From Amaranthus tricolor (taxonomy: Eukaryota; Streptophyta; Magnoliopsida; Caryophyllales; Amaranthaceae): a DNA stretch of 64,000 bases. The notes beneath the pieces are model-generated. The model worked only from the letters and a program-made list of their open reading frames with translations, was not told where the DNA came from and did not search any database. The position numbers were made by a program, and so were the translations under genes. Positions 1-11,897 of the stretch are shown here, one piece after another. Each line of letters begins with the position of its first letter. The stretch's first letter is position 1. The stretch covers positions 9,455,033 through 9,519,032 of the forward strand of contig NC_080052.1 of assembly GCF_026212465.1 (NCBI RefSeq), written 5' to 3'.

Positions 1-200
1 CGTATCGTATTGGTACATTATTAGTTGTATTAGTATATTATTACTCATATGAGTGTATTATTACTCGTATTAGTATATTATTAGTTATGTTAGTATATTC
101 TGAGGCATATGAGTGTAATTAGTCGTATTATTGTAGTATTAGTATATTATTAGTCGTTGTATAGTATTAGTATATTGTTGCATTAGTATTTTAATCCCTT
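1..200. repeat. Degenerate tandem AT-rich repeat
   Basis: The word GTATTAGTATATTATTA recurs with small changes about every 30 to 45 bases, joined by ATATGAGTGTA and TAGTCGTATT variants. It looks like a decayed minisatellite cut by the window edge. No coding frame is apparent. Confidence 0.55.
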
Positions 201-2355
201 TAATTAAGTTTAACAAGTCACTACACATTTATTTATAGTCACTAAATTTTTGGAATAATAGTATATTCCGACTAAACTTAGTAGTGGAACAATAGTACTG
301 GTACAGTAAATCACTAATATCTATTACTATATTTATATATCTACTATAATCAATATGCACCTTTTAAAACCCATAAGGACGACTACTATAATTAAGAAAT
401 TGGGAAAAAATTTTTCCGTGTCATTTTCGGTCGGAAATCGGTCAGAAATCAGTGGGAAAAAAAAATTCTCTCCCTTTTCCGGTTTTAAATTTTTTTATAT
501 TCCAAGTAACACTATTTGGACAAAGATGAAAACTTGCATCATTTGAATTGCTAAGGAGATTTTAGGAGAATCATATAATAGTTTTGTGATAAATAAAAAT
601 ATAACATGGTGAAATGAGGAGTTGAAGGCAATTACCAAGAAAAAGAAAAATAATCTTATCTTACTTTAATAAAATGTAGGAATGAGGCACATTTAGCCAA
701 GTATAAACGAAACCAAAATCAGGACCAAAGTAATGGTCCACAAGGCAAAATTAAAATCTTTTAAAATCTTTTAATATATATTGTTATATGTAGGATGATA
801 AAGAGGGGGAAAGCAAAAAATCACATAGATGGATCTGGACATTTTTTTTTCAGATTCAAATTTAGAATATATAAATTTTAATTTATTGTGACAATATATA
901 CTTGTATTTAATAAAGTTTAATTTATTACAATAAGATATACTTGTATTTTTTAAAAGAAATAGTATATTTATATGTACTTGTACTCTAATAGAAAATATT
1001 GTATTTGTATTGGACTCAATTTTGAAATGTTTGATACCTTAGTTGTAAAGCTAACATAATAATATACGTTTTACTTGTAATCTTGTATACTATTAATAAA
1101 TTGTCAACAAAAATAAGGAAAAATTATTCTATATAATGCAATTTTTGTTAATTTTTGTATTATAATATTAATTTTTGATTAATCACGAATAGTACAGCAT
1201 AAAAGATTGTTTCCTTTTGCTAATAACTTTTGTTTATTAACTATTTTACCAATTTTCGTTTTTGAAATATTATCTCCTATAGTTTAATTTTTAATATCTT
1301 GAGAATATTCTAGAAAAACACACTTAAATTTATAGTATTCATAATTAATTTAAAATTTATATTATTATAAAATAATTTACAAAATATTATATTATTCACA
1401 ACAATCTTTCCCAAAAATTAAAACTTAAAATTTGCTTGATTGTTTGGGAACGTGGAAAACTACATTGCATAAGAATTAAGAACTCTATGTTGTCACGTTC
1501 TTCCTCTCATAATTATGAGGATTTAATTTAAAAAAAATATTTGTTTGAATGAAACATAAGCTAAGAAGACGACATGATAATTAAAATTCGAATTTGGCTG
1601 TAAAGAGTGGCTTAATATATGCTTCACACTTGGCAATCAATCTATGTGACACGCCTCTAACCCACAATTTTTATTCAATTCTCTAACATTCAAATTGATT
1701 ATGAGTTTTGTTTCTTACTTTCATTTTAATTTTTCATTACCGTCTAATATTACTCTTATAAGAAATAATGTAAGTGAAATTCTTTTAAAAAAAAAGATAT
1801 ACTTAAAATATCATAAACCTTGTTCAGCAATTGTTCGAATTAATAAATTATTTCTTGATACCTAAAAGTTCTTCCTCCATATACACGAAGAAATTTTAAA
1901 AAAGTTTTCGTTTAGAATATTTATTATTTATGAAGTTAATATATTGTCATCATATATTGTTCACTAAGTTTATTATTATTTTTTTTAAAAATAATCTTCT
2001 AAACAATTTTAATTCTTATTATCCCATTGTTTCTAGTACTTTTATTGTTCAATGAAATAAAATTTTAACTATTTATTCCATTTTTACTCCTATGCACAAG
2101 ATTTCTTAGTAGGGTATACTCAAAATTTTCAATATCATTCTCCCCTCAAGATACTAATAATCAAAAAAAAGATTATTATCATTCTCCCCTCAAGATACTA
2201 ATTTCTTCCTATTTTTTTTTACTTCTTCTCACTCAATTTGTTCGACTTTTATTTTTGGCAATAATTCATCTTTTTATGTAATTTTTATTTATTGATTTAG
2301 CTTAGTTTGTCTTTTCATCTCATCATACATATCTCCTAATTTCCTATATAAAGTA
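201..2355. other. AT-rich intergenic DNA, no gene seen
   Basis: No credible coding region was found. Around 410-460 there is a TTTTCGGTCGGAAATCGG stretch of the sort seen near the ends of CACTA transposons, but no matching partner was found. A 26-base segment at 2133-2158 is directly repeated at 2177-2202. TA at 2354-2355 is the target duplication of the mariner-like element that follows. Confidence 0.5.
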
Positions 2356-2375
2356 CTCCCTCCGTTCTTTTATGT
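2356..2375 (+). repeat. MLE left terminal inverted repeat
   Basis: Twenty bases that match the reverse complement of 16028-16047 without a mismatch. Similarity fades beyond position 2375. TA precedes it. Confidence 0.92.
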
Positions 2376-2795
2376 CTTTTCACTTTGGGTTTTTCACACT
2401 TATTAAAAAAGCAGAATCTTTTATATAGTGGGTATTATTTTAATTAGATAGTAGTGTAAAGTAATGATTGTATTGGAAGTATGAAAGAGAAAATTAAAAT
2501 GAAACAAAACATAAACTATAAAAAATGATTGCATTAAATTGAATGAGAGAGAACCGTACAATGTTGATTGAGAAACAAACCCACTAAACTTTCCAAATTA
2601 GGAAAGTTTTGATGGGTATTCTTAAAAAAAGGAGGGAAAATCATCATATATTACATGGATTAATACATTAAGTAACAAAACGGAAACTTACAATTGCATT
2701 GGGCAATTTAGGAGTACATGGATTAATACATTAAATCTAGCTAATAATAAATTACATGGATAATCATCAAACCAAACATACTTGAGTCTAAACCA

Positions 2796-3152
2796 ATGGA
2801 CGAACGTACTTGCATTAGAGATGTGGCAACATGTTTAGACTTGGCACCGTCAACGGTTCGGAGGTTGATAAAAAGAGGCGAGATAAATGCACATTCAAAT
2901 CCATTACATCCCGCTTTAACGGATGCCAACAAACTATGAAGGGTGGAGGGGATTTAGAGCCTTATCTAAGAAGACACCATTCAAAGACACCCAACATACA
3001 AAGCCATGTACAATTTTATTCACATCGACGAGAAGTAACCAAGAAAACACAAAGGGTTTATTTAGCACACAAAGAAAAGGTCCCGTATAGGGCAGCGAAG
3101 TCATCAAAATTCATACCTAGGCCATGTTCTTAGGGGCGATAGCAAGGCCTAG
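2796..3152 (+). pseudogene. MLE transposase, 5' part (helix-turn-helix and first catalytic Asp)
   Basis: From ATG 2796 the frame reads MDERTCIRDVA and then LAPSTVRRLIKRGEI, the DNA-binding helix-turn-helix typical of plant mariner transposases. Stops and small shifts follow. The motif HIDEK at 3021-3035 supplies the first Asp of the DDD triad (codon 3027-3029); the aromatic residues usually found next are missing at a small deletion. Then TKKTQRVYLAHKEKVPYR and AAKSSKFIP are recognisable, and the part ends at the gypsy insertion. It continues in frame at 14083 once the insertion and one copy of CCTAG are ignored. It is a pseudogene; the family call is from recognised motifs only. Confidence 0.85.
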
Positions 3153-5334
3153 TGTAACACCCCGATATTTTCCCGATATTTTCTTCCCGATATATTTAAT
3201 AATTCACTAGTAATATTATTTCTGTATATATATATATATTATTTATTATTGGGCTTGGTCATGAGATTTGCAATCCTTCTTGGCAATTAGAATTATTTGG
3301 GCCCAAACTTTTCTTTAACCCATCTTTTATTTTCAAAAAAAAAAAAAATGGAGGGACTCTTGGTGGAGCTTGTAACTCCCTTAGGGTAATGAAGGATCAA
3401 GGCATTAATCCCATATAATTAACCCTTCTTAATTCCTTAATCATTTTCATTTTGACATCCTTTCATTTCTAAAGTTTCCAAAGACAAAAAAAAAACATAT
3501 CCTTTCAAAATTCCTCCTAATCCACATTCCTAACTTCATTACACTTGATCATTAGGTGTTTTCCTTTACAATTGTAAGTGTCATTCTTAATCTATGTTGA
3601 TTCTTAAGTTTTAATTTAAAATTCTATGATTATTATATGTTTTATCTTATAATTCATGTTTAATTTAAGAATTTAAAAGTTCATGTATGATTTTGGAATG
3701 TATTTTTCTATCTAAATTGATGAAGAATGTTTCTTTTTAGAGTTTTTAGATATGCATATATGTGAAGAATATGATTGGTTTGTGTGATGGGTAATTTTGA
3801 AATTTATATATAAAAATGAATGTTCATGTAAAAAAAAATGTGTATGGTTAAAGAAATTATTGTTGAACAATGAATTTAATCTCAAAGATGGTTCATAAGA
3901 ATTATATAAATTTGGTCATTGACATTTAATAGGCAATGTACCATTTGGAATTCATTTGTTGATGAAATTTTGGTGAATCCCGTAGGGTTATAAAAATGTT
4001 TAAAAAAAATCTGTTTTTGGAACATTTTTGGCTTTGAAATTAAGTTAAAAATACTTATACTATGTTATAAATTATGAAAATTGGTACCCGGGGGTTTTGA
4101 CGCCTTCCGGACGCAACGGTGAAGTCGAATTTTCAGTTTCACAGTTTTAAGTTGAGTTTCTGGATAGATTGTGTAGGTTGTCCTGTTTTGTGTATTTGCC
4201 ATGTTATAGTATGTGATGGATGTTCATGTTGTGTGTAGTATTCTAGGTATGGATGTAATTGTATGTGTGTGTTATGGATGATTTGAGGAAAATGTGTATG
4301 TGTGCTTATTTCCCGAATACGATTGAACCTTGTAGGAAGTCGATTCGTGACCGGGAATTGATTAAGACGCTTGTGAGTGGTTATCTTGTTTAAGGTATGT
4401 ACACGCAGCGAAGTTCGCATTTAGTCCGATGTATCATATAATAATGGTAAACAAAAGTAAAGTATGGATATATAGTATGAATATTGTTATCTTTCCGAAT
4501 AAATAATTTTGATACATTTTTTGATAAGCAGAGGTAGTATGACCTCACTAACCTTAAAGTGGACGTAGTATGACGTCAATTGGTGGAAATGAATTACTCG
4601 AGGTATATGGGGGCCTTATGAGCCACCGCGGGGGTATGCATTCTTAACCATAGGCACCGAAGTAAGGCGTGTGTCTATGGTAGAGACTTGCTTAGTGGTT
4701 AGCTCCTCCTAATGTATTGTCTCACTTATGGAGATTGGAGTGTACCGGCAGTATGGCTGGATAGTACAGCAGTATGGCTGACTAATCTTTACATGAGAAT
4801 AATTATTCTTAATTAGCATGATTGAAGCGTACGGTTCTGTGAATTGTCAGCTATTAAATTAAAACTTACTCTTGTGTTATTATTTATTTGATATGCGACG
4901 ATTGCTGACGTGTACTTTTGGTCTTAACGACCCTGCGATGATGTTGTTAGCTATCTGGGCAATGACTAGCAGTAAGTTAAGTTGCAGGTCTGGGGAGTGA
5001 GGATTGTCCCTTGAAGAAATAAATTATTAGGATAGAGAAGTCTTGATAAGAACTTCAAAATTAAGTTTAAAGAACATTTGGTTTTATGAGGCGACCATCG
5101 TTCTCAAGTTGTAATAAGTGGATTTAACTTTTCGTTCTTATCCGCTGCTAAGAATTTCTTATATGTAGTAGTTTATAATAACACTAATAGAACTCGATCC
5201 GCAAGCTTTCCTTGATTTAAAATCCGTTTTATAACTGCCTTCTAACATCCTGGTTTGAGTCGGACTATATTTACCTTTCTTTAAAAAGGTCGTCTTCTCT
5301 TTTCAAACGATCCGAGTTATTCCGAGATGTTACA
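3153..5334 (+). repeat. Gypsy 5' LTR
   Basis: 2182 bp, TG...CA ends. It is matched base for base over long stretches by 11898-14082. It contains a short TA run near 3225, poly-A tracts and no coding region; minus-strand frames inside it appear in both LTRs and are not genes. Confidence 0.93.
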
Positions 5335-5336
5335 AT

Positions 5337-5348
5337 TGGTATCAGAGC
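5337..5348 (+). promoter_or_regulatory. Gypsy primer-binding site (tRNA-iMet)
   Basis: TGGTATCAGAGC lies two bases after the 5' LTR and is complementary to the 3' end of initiator tRNA-Met, the usual minus-strand primer of plant LTR retrotransposons. Confidence 0.9.
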
Positions 5349-5632
5349 GGGAGTTTTATTTAGTGTTATTTATCTAAATTGATAGACTAACGCAAAAAAA
5401 AAAAAAAAATAAAAAAAAAAATGATGACGAGAGTAAAGGGGTAGACATCAAGGGGATATGATGTGTTTTGCTTGGTGTCTGTAAGCATGATGTTATGGAT
5501 AATTTTGTTGTGTGCTTGTTAGATATTTTGTTGATGAATTATGATATTATTTGAGCTTGGAAATTGATTGTTCCTTTGCTCTTTCTTTCATTCGTGAGTC
5601 AAGGATTACGAACATTTTTTTTTGTATCTGTC

Positions 5633-6596
5633 ATGGATAAAGGAAAAAAAACCTGCTGAAGGGGAAAGTAGTACCCTAGAAGAACTATGGAGAGCCTTTA
5701 TAAATGTACCAGTCTGGGCAGAGATAGAAACATTAAAAATTTGGGACAGAAAAGAGGGAGAAAGCGATTTAGGTTACACCCGACGAATGGAAATGATCTA
5801 CAAAAGGTCCAAACAAGTGTATGAAAGGATAATAGAAGAAGAGATGATTGCACTGAAAGAGAGGAGTGACCAGTTTCACCTAGATCTTGACAGAAGGGTA
5901 AGAGCAGTGCAAACTGAGGGTCGGGACGGAGTTGACGTTCCAGAGTCTAGTGGGGCAAGGAGATATAGTAATGAGGAGGTTGTTCCTGTAGTAAACCCAA
6001 ACTCAGTGTTACTAATAAATTTCGACGAGTTGGATTTCGAGGAGGATCCCGAGGAGGATCCAGAAGAGGACCCGGAGGAGGACCCCGATGAGGATCCAGA
6101 AGAAGAATTTGAGGAGGATTTCGAAGAAAATTCTAATGAGGAACAGGGAGAATTTATGGAGGAGGATTCCTTAGGAGTGGTAGAAGAGCCTGATGAGGAT
6201 ACCTTAGGGGATGGATATAACGCTGATGAGGAGGGGGAAATAGCTGATATAGATGGAATTTTGAGCGATACTGATAGCGGAGTAGTTATTCTAAGGGGTT
6301 GGCCGGTGAGGCGAGAGGATCTCATGAGTGAGGAAGAAAGTGAGATAATGATGTGGGAGGAGGAACCACCTGAGCCAATAATTGTAGAGCTTTCTGATTC
6401 CGTAGCGCGACTTACTATGAGTGATTCCTTATCTGTAGGAACCCCTTCTGTTTCCGATAGCGCGTCTAGCAATGATTCTGGTGATGCTGATTTTGACCCT
6501 GATCAATACATGGAGGATCAGGACCGTCTGATGCATCGCCTTTTACTATATGATCTTGCTTTTGATTGTAGTATTTATGCTTATGATTTTATATGA
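5633..6596 (+). CDS. Extra acidic ORF upstream of gag in the gypsy element
   Basis: An open frame of about 320 codons between the primer-binding site and gag. The first part has alternating charged helices (ALKERSDQFHLDLDRRVRAV) that could form a coiled coil. The middle is a strongly acidic tandem repeat, with Glu-Glu-Asp-Pro units repeated about five times at 6046-6095, followed by more Glu/Asp-rich sequence. No known domain, signal peptide or membrane segment is recognised. The natural ATG at 5633 is one base out of frame with the long ORF because of an eight-A run at 5644-5651; seven A would join them. It stays open although gag and pol nearby are broken. It might be a gag N-terminal extension or a separate accessory protein. 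Whether it is translated is unknown. Confidence 0.55.
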
Positions 6597-7068
6597 CTAT
6601 TTCCACGCTAATAATGATGTATGGATATTCTGTCGAGAAGTTTCTTCTGTTTTGTTTTGACAATGTGGTTACGAAGAACGGTGATTATTTGGGATTTTGT
6701 ACCCAAGTATTTTGGAATTTAATAATATGTTATGGCAGAGTATGCGGGTTGAATTATAATATCATCTTGATTTTCTGTTTAATTATTTATAACCTTTTCT
6801 CATTAGCTGAATTTGTGAAGTTTGATATATCATGAATTTTAAAATGTTTTGAATATTGAGCATTAGTATAATTAATTAAAATAATTGTTTTTATTTGGTG
6901 GAAGCTTAGGAGCTGATTAACAGGCCGAACTTTTTAATTCTACCAACTATTAGGATAGACTTCCTTATCTCCAAGAAGTTATATTAGCCTAAGTTTTGTT
7001 TAACCTCGATGATGGATATAGAATATTTATATATACCTTGTTTATTAAAATGTAGTATACCTTCCGTC
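6597..7068 (+). other. Spacer between acidic ORF and gag
   Basis: AT-rich and probably non-coding. Short frames such as 6593-6835 are hydrophobic by base composition and show no conserved motif. Confidence 0.4.
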
Positions 7069-8350
7069 ATGCCTCTATTCTTGAGAAAGAACGGAAATAG
7101 AGGTGATTCTGACCGTGTACTTCGGAACCTAGTGAAAGCCCTAGTTGGTACAAGAAACCCCAGACAGAAATCCTTGGAAGAGAGGGCTTCATCGATTAGT
7201 AAGAGAATAGCCCAGAGTAAGCCCTTTACTTATGATGGGAATGGACAACCTTCTGCGCTGGAAAACTGGCTTCGAGAGTTTGACAAACTCTTTAGTGTAG
7301 TTCGATGTCCTGCGGAATTTATGGTCGACCAGTCTGCATTTTATTTGGTCGAAGATGATGACTACTGGTGGACATATAGTAAGGCGAGGCTGATAGAGGA
7401 GAATGATGGTGAATTAAGTTGGGAACGTTTTAAGGGAGCGCTAAGGGATCAATTCTACCCCCCTCACGTGAGGACAGATAAGTCAAACGAGTTTGCTAGG
7501 TTTGAAATGAGGAATTTAACATTGCATGAGTATTATCAGAAATTTATGGAATTTCTGAAGTTTTGCCCCGAGGACGTCCCGACTGAAACAAAGAAAATGC
7601 AACGCTTCGAATTGGGTTTATCGTACGAGATTCAAAAACACATTGAGATCGATAGGTACGATACTTTAGACCAGTTATATAAGAGGGCAGCCCAGATAGG
7701 AAATGTTATTAGGAAGGAGCAGGAGAAGTTGGCCCATAGTGGGGACAAAAGAAGGGAACCTATGTTCCAGAATGCATAGAGCGGGAGTAATCATGCACAA
7801 AACCACTTTAAGAAAACACAAAACCTATGGGGTTATCAAGAAAAAGTGTACTAGCCAGGACAGTCAAGTAAAGGTGGGAGAGGTTCGATATCTGAGGCCA
7901 GGGTACAGAAACCACTTTATGACCGCAGTGGAAAGGAAAGAATTTATAACTGTAAGAGATGCCAGAAAAATCATCCAGGGAGAGATTGTCGGGGAGCATT
8001 AGTGGACTGTTCATACTGTGGTAAATCGGGTCATAGAATGTATGAGTGTTATGCTTGATTGGGACAACAAGAACCTCAAGGGGGGAATCACAGAGGTTTT
8101 CCACAACAACGCTTCGGTAATGGTCGGAGTGGCAATGACACGGGAAATGGAAATCAAAACGGTGTTTGTTTTGGTAGAAACCCTAGGGGTGTCTCAAACC
8201 TTAGGTTTTAAAGAAATCATTCCGGAATTCAGCAACCTCAAGGGAATGCTAGGAATGAGAACCTTCCTGGACAAGAGGTAGTCAAGAAGGCGCTACCCCA
8301 GTCTTTCAAAATAATGGCAGACTATCAGCAGTTAACGCTAGGGAAGCAGC
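7069..8350 (+). pseudogene. Gypsy gag (capsid and zinc knuckles), interrupted
   Basis: The likely start is ATG 7069 (MPLFLRKNGNR); the frame is open slightly upstream. The capsid region matches the plant retrotransposon gag family: ALENWLREFDKLF, then WERFKGALRDQFYPPHVR and HEYYQKFMEFLKFCPED. After 7779 the same frame continues with single-codon stops at 7777, 7846, 8056 and about 8206. Two nucleocapsid zinc fingers lie at 7951-8050: CKRCQKNHPGRDC and CSYCGKSGHRMYEC, the second a textbook CX2CX4HX4C knuckle. The tail is Gly/Asn/Gln-rich. Gag packages the RNA and forms the particle. This copy cannot make a full Gag; each stop is one C-to-T change from a sense codon. Confidence 0.85.
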
Positions 8351-11300
8351 ATAAGTGTCCGATGTGGTCACAGGTACTTTTTGCATCAATTCAAAGTCTG
8401 TTAAAGTTCTTTTTGATTCTGGTGCATCGTACTCGTTTATTTCTAAGTCTAGAATTAAAGACTTAGGATTGGAAAATCCCGAGAAAACATCTTTCTCAGT
8501 CGCTATCCCTTCCAGAGAGACCTTTCATTGTAGTATATTATTTCGTGGGGTGTCGGTCAATATAAGAAAGACAAAATTCTCGAGTGATTTGTTTCTTTGG
8601 AAATGGAAGGTCTAGATGTAATCCTTGGGATGGATTGGTTGGGTAGATATAAGGCAGTAATAGATTGTGAGGGGCAATCTGTAACGCTAAGCGGACCCCG
8701 AGGAGAGAAAGTTAAATATAGAAAGCTTCCCAAGGACCCAAGGTAAAAATCATATCGTTATTGAAGGTCAGGAAGTTAATTAAGCAAGGGCAACCGTGGT
8801 TTCTGTATAGTATAAGTAAGGTGAAGGAGCGGGAGATGCGACTTGAGAACATTCCGGTGGTCTGTGATTTTAAGGATGTTTTTCCAGAAGAACTTCCTGG
8901 TATGCCGCCAAGAAGGGACGTGGACTTTTCGATTGACTTAATCCCTGGGACAGGGCCAATTTCAAAAGCTCCTTACCGAATGGCCCAAAGGGAGATGGAA
9001 GAATTGAAAGTCCAATTGGAGGAGTTGTTGGAGAAGGGTTATATAAGACCCAGTGTGTCGCCCTAGGGAGCTCCGGTGTTGTTTGTAAGGAAAAAGGACG
9101 GAACGATGCGTCTCTGCATTGATTACAGAGAACTTAATAAGGTCACTGTTAAGAATAAGTACCCATTACCACGGATCGATGATCTTTTTGATCAGTTACA
9201 AGGGGCAGGAGTCTTTTCCAAGATTGATTTGCGGTCAGGGTATCATCAGTTACGTATTAAGGAGGAGGATATTAGTAAATCAGCTTTTAGAACCAGATAT
9301 GGACACTTCGAATTCACCGTGATGCCTTTTGGGTTGACCAACGCATCGGTGACGTTTATGGGATTGATGAATTGGGTTTTCAACGCGTATCTCGATAAAT
9401 GTGTGGTGGTGTCCATTGATGATATCTTGGTGTATTCTAAGAGCCCAGAAGAACATCGAGAACATTTAAGGATAGTCTTGCAGATTCTGCGAGAGAATCA
9501 GTTGCATGCTAAGTTTTCGAAGTGTGAATTTTGGTTAAAGGAAGTGGCTTTTCTAGGTCACATTGTTTCTAAGGAAGGAATTTCCGTTGATCCAGCAAAA
9601 ATAGCAGCTGTTGGGGACTGGTCTACACCCCGAAATGTTACGGATATTCGAAGTTTCTTAGGTTATGTAGGGTATATCGTCGTTTTGTGAAGGATTTTTT
9701 TTTTCATGTCGCTCGTCCGCTAACATCCTTGATGAAGAAGGAGAAGAAGTTCGAATGGACCGAGGAGTGTGAGAAGGCATTTCAGTTGTTGAAGGAGAAA
9801 TTAACTACAGCTCCAGTGTTGACCTTACCTGATCCATGTTTAGAATATTCTGTCTACAGTGATGCTTCCAAACATGGATTAGGTTGTGTTTTAATGCAAG
9901 ATAGGAAAGTAGTGGCGTATGCTTCGCGTCAGCTGAAGACTCATGAGGTGAATTATCTAACACATGACTTGGAATTAGCGGCTGTGGTTTTTGCATTAAA
10001 AATATGGCGTTATTATCTCTATGGTGTCAAATGCAAGATCTTCACGGACCATAAAAGTTTGCAATTTTTGTTCACTCAATCCGAGTTGAATTTGCGCCAA
10101 CGACGTTGGTTAGAACTTATCAGTGATTATGACTTGGAGATTGCTTATCATGAAGGCCGTGCGAATGTGGTCGCTGATGCTTTGAGCAGAAAATCGAGGC
10201 ACTCAGTCTCAGCATTAATAACCTCTGAGGAATTGTGTAAGGAGTTTGAGAGAATGAGCTTAGGGATAATCCAAGAAGGGGAGTTGGAAGCCAAGTTGAG
10301 TGCATTGTCCATTCAACCTACATTTTTCGAAGAGATTATGGCTAAGCAACTGGAAGACCCCAAGTTCATTAAACTTCGGGAGCAGATCAGTGAAGGGAGA
10401 GCTGACGGTTTTACAATTCATGAGGATGGTAGTTTTCGTTTTAAAGGACGGTGGTGTGTACCGGATGGGTGTGACTCTTTGAAGGAAAAATTATTGAACG
10501 AAGCTCATAATTCTAGATACTCAGTTCATCCTGGTGGAGACAAGATGTATCAAGATTTAAAATGCATGTTTTGGTGGTCGGGTATGAAAAAGAATATTGC
10601 AGAATTTGTTGCTAAGTGCTTAACGTGTCAAAAGGTCAAGAGTGAGCATAAGAGACCTGCCGGATTATTACAACCTCTTGAAATTCCGGTATGGAAGTGG
10701 GACGACATTTCCATAGATGTTGTGTTGGGTTTGCCTCGAACAAGAGCCGGTAATGATACTCTTTGGGTTATCGTGGACAGACTTACTAAGTCGGCAAGGT
10801 TTATTCCAATGAATTGTAAGTGGGATATGGAACAACTTGCTTGTGCTTATATTAAGTACGTGATTCGCTATCATGGAATACCTCGTACTATTGTTTCTGA
10901 TCGTGATACTCAATATTTGTCACATTTCTGGAAATCATTACAACAAGCGTTGGGGACCACCCTTCTTCATAGTACGTCCTTCCACCCAATGACCGATGGT
11001 CAGACGGAACACGTCAATCAAATACTGGAGGACATGTTGAGAGTGATAGCCATGGAATGGCAAGGTTCATGGGATGAACATTTGGATCTGGTAGAGTTCT
11101 CTTCTAATAACAGTTACCAAGCTACGATTCAAATGGCTCCGTTTGAAGCACTTTATGGTCGTAAGTGCCGTAGTCCTGTATGCTGGGATGATTTTACTGA
11201 ATCTGTCACCTTAGGACCTGATATGCTTGTTCAAATGACTGAACAAGTAAAGTTAATTCGCGAGAAAATGAAAGCAGCCCAAGATAGACAAAAATCGTAC

Positions 11301-11804
11301 GCCGATCTCCGACGTCGGCCTGATGAATTTGAAGTGGGTGACAAGGTTCTACTTCGTGCGTCTCCAATGAAAGGAGTAGTTCGCTTTGGTGCTCGTAGAA
11401 AGTTAAGCCCACGTTTCATAGGTCCTTATGACATTGTGGAGAAAGTAGGGAAGTTAGCCTATCGGTTAGCATTGCCTAATGCTCTGGGTAAGGTGCACGA
11501 CGTTTTTCACATTTCTCAGTTGAAGCGTTACGTCGCAGCCTCTTCTCATGTATTAGATCCAGAGCCGTTAGAACTTGATGAGAGCCTAACCTATGAGGAA
11601 CAGCCTGTCCGGATATTGGATAAGAAGGTCCATAGTACTCGTCGTAGGGATATCACCATGGTTAAAGTATTATGGTCCAATCACCGCTCACAAGAGGCAA
11701 CCTGGGAGACGGAAGACTCCATGCGAGAGCAGTATCCTCACCTTTTCTCTCGGGTTAGTAAGTTACGGGGACGTAACTTCGTTAAGGAGGGTAGAAGGCG
11801 ATAG
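8340..11804 (+). pseudogene. Gypsy pol: protease, RT, RNase H, integrase, chromodomain
   Basis: Protease has VLFDSGASYSFIS with the active DSGA at about 8413-8426; a frameshift follows, then LGMDWLGRYKAVID. RT has [20 protein letters not shown], an [10 protein letters not shown] block and SIDDILVYS at 9412-9438, where family members usually carry FIDD. A TAG at 9064-9066 sits where a conserved Trp is usual (SP-stop-GAPVLF). A one-base loss near 9672 shifts the frame before RRFVKDF. From 9687 a 705-codon frame is open: RNase H (SDASKHGLG at 9857, then TDHKSLQFL and ADALSRK), integrase ([11 protein letters not shown], the CLTCQK zinc-binding pair, [29 protein letters not shown]) and a chromodomain-like end ([17 protein letters not shown]). 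Clearly a non-autonomous pol. Confidence 0.9.
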
Positions 11805-11883
11805 GATTTTCGCGCGATTTATGTTTTGGGTTGTTTTGTGGTTATGTGTTATGATAAGTGTGGTTTTGGGGTCAAAACCTTTT

Positions 11884-11893
11884 TAAGGGGGGT
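11884..11893 (+). promoter_or_regulatory. Gypsy polypurine tract
   Basis: AAGGGGGG just upstream of the 3' LTR (which starts at 11898) is the expected plus-strand primer site. Confidence 0.8.
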
Positions 11894-11897
11894 AGTC

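Noticed and set aside
4139..4420. Minus-strand frame inside the gypsy LTR, repeated at 12880-13167
   Set aside because: Present in both LTRs because they are copies; no conserved domain.
5876..6472. Ser-rich minus-strand frame of 198 codons
   Set aside because: It is the shadow of the acidic plus-strand ORF, with Ser runs opposite the GAGGAT repeats.
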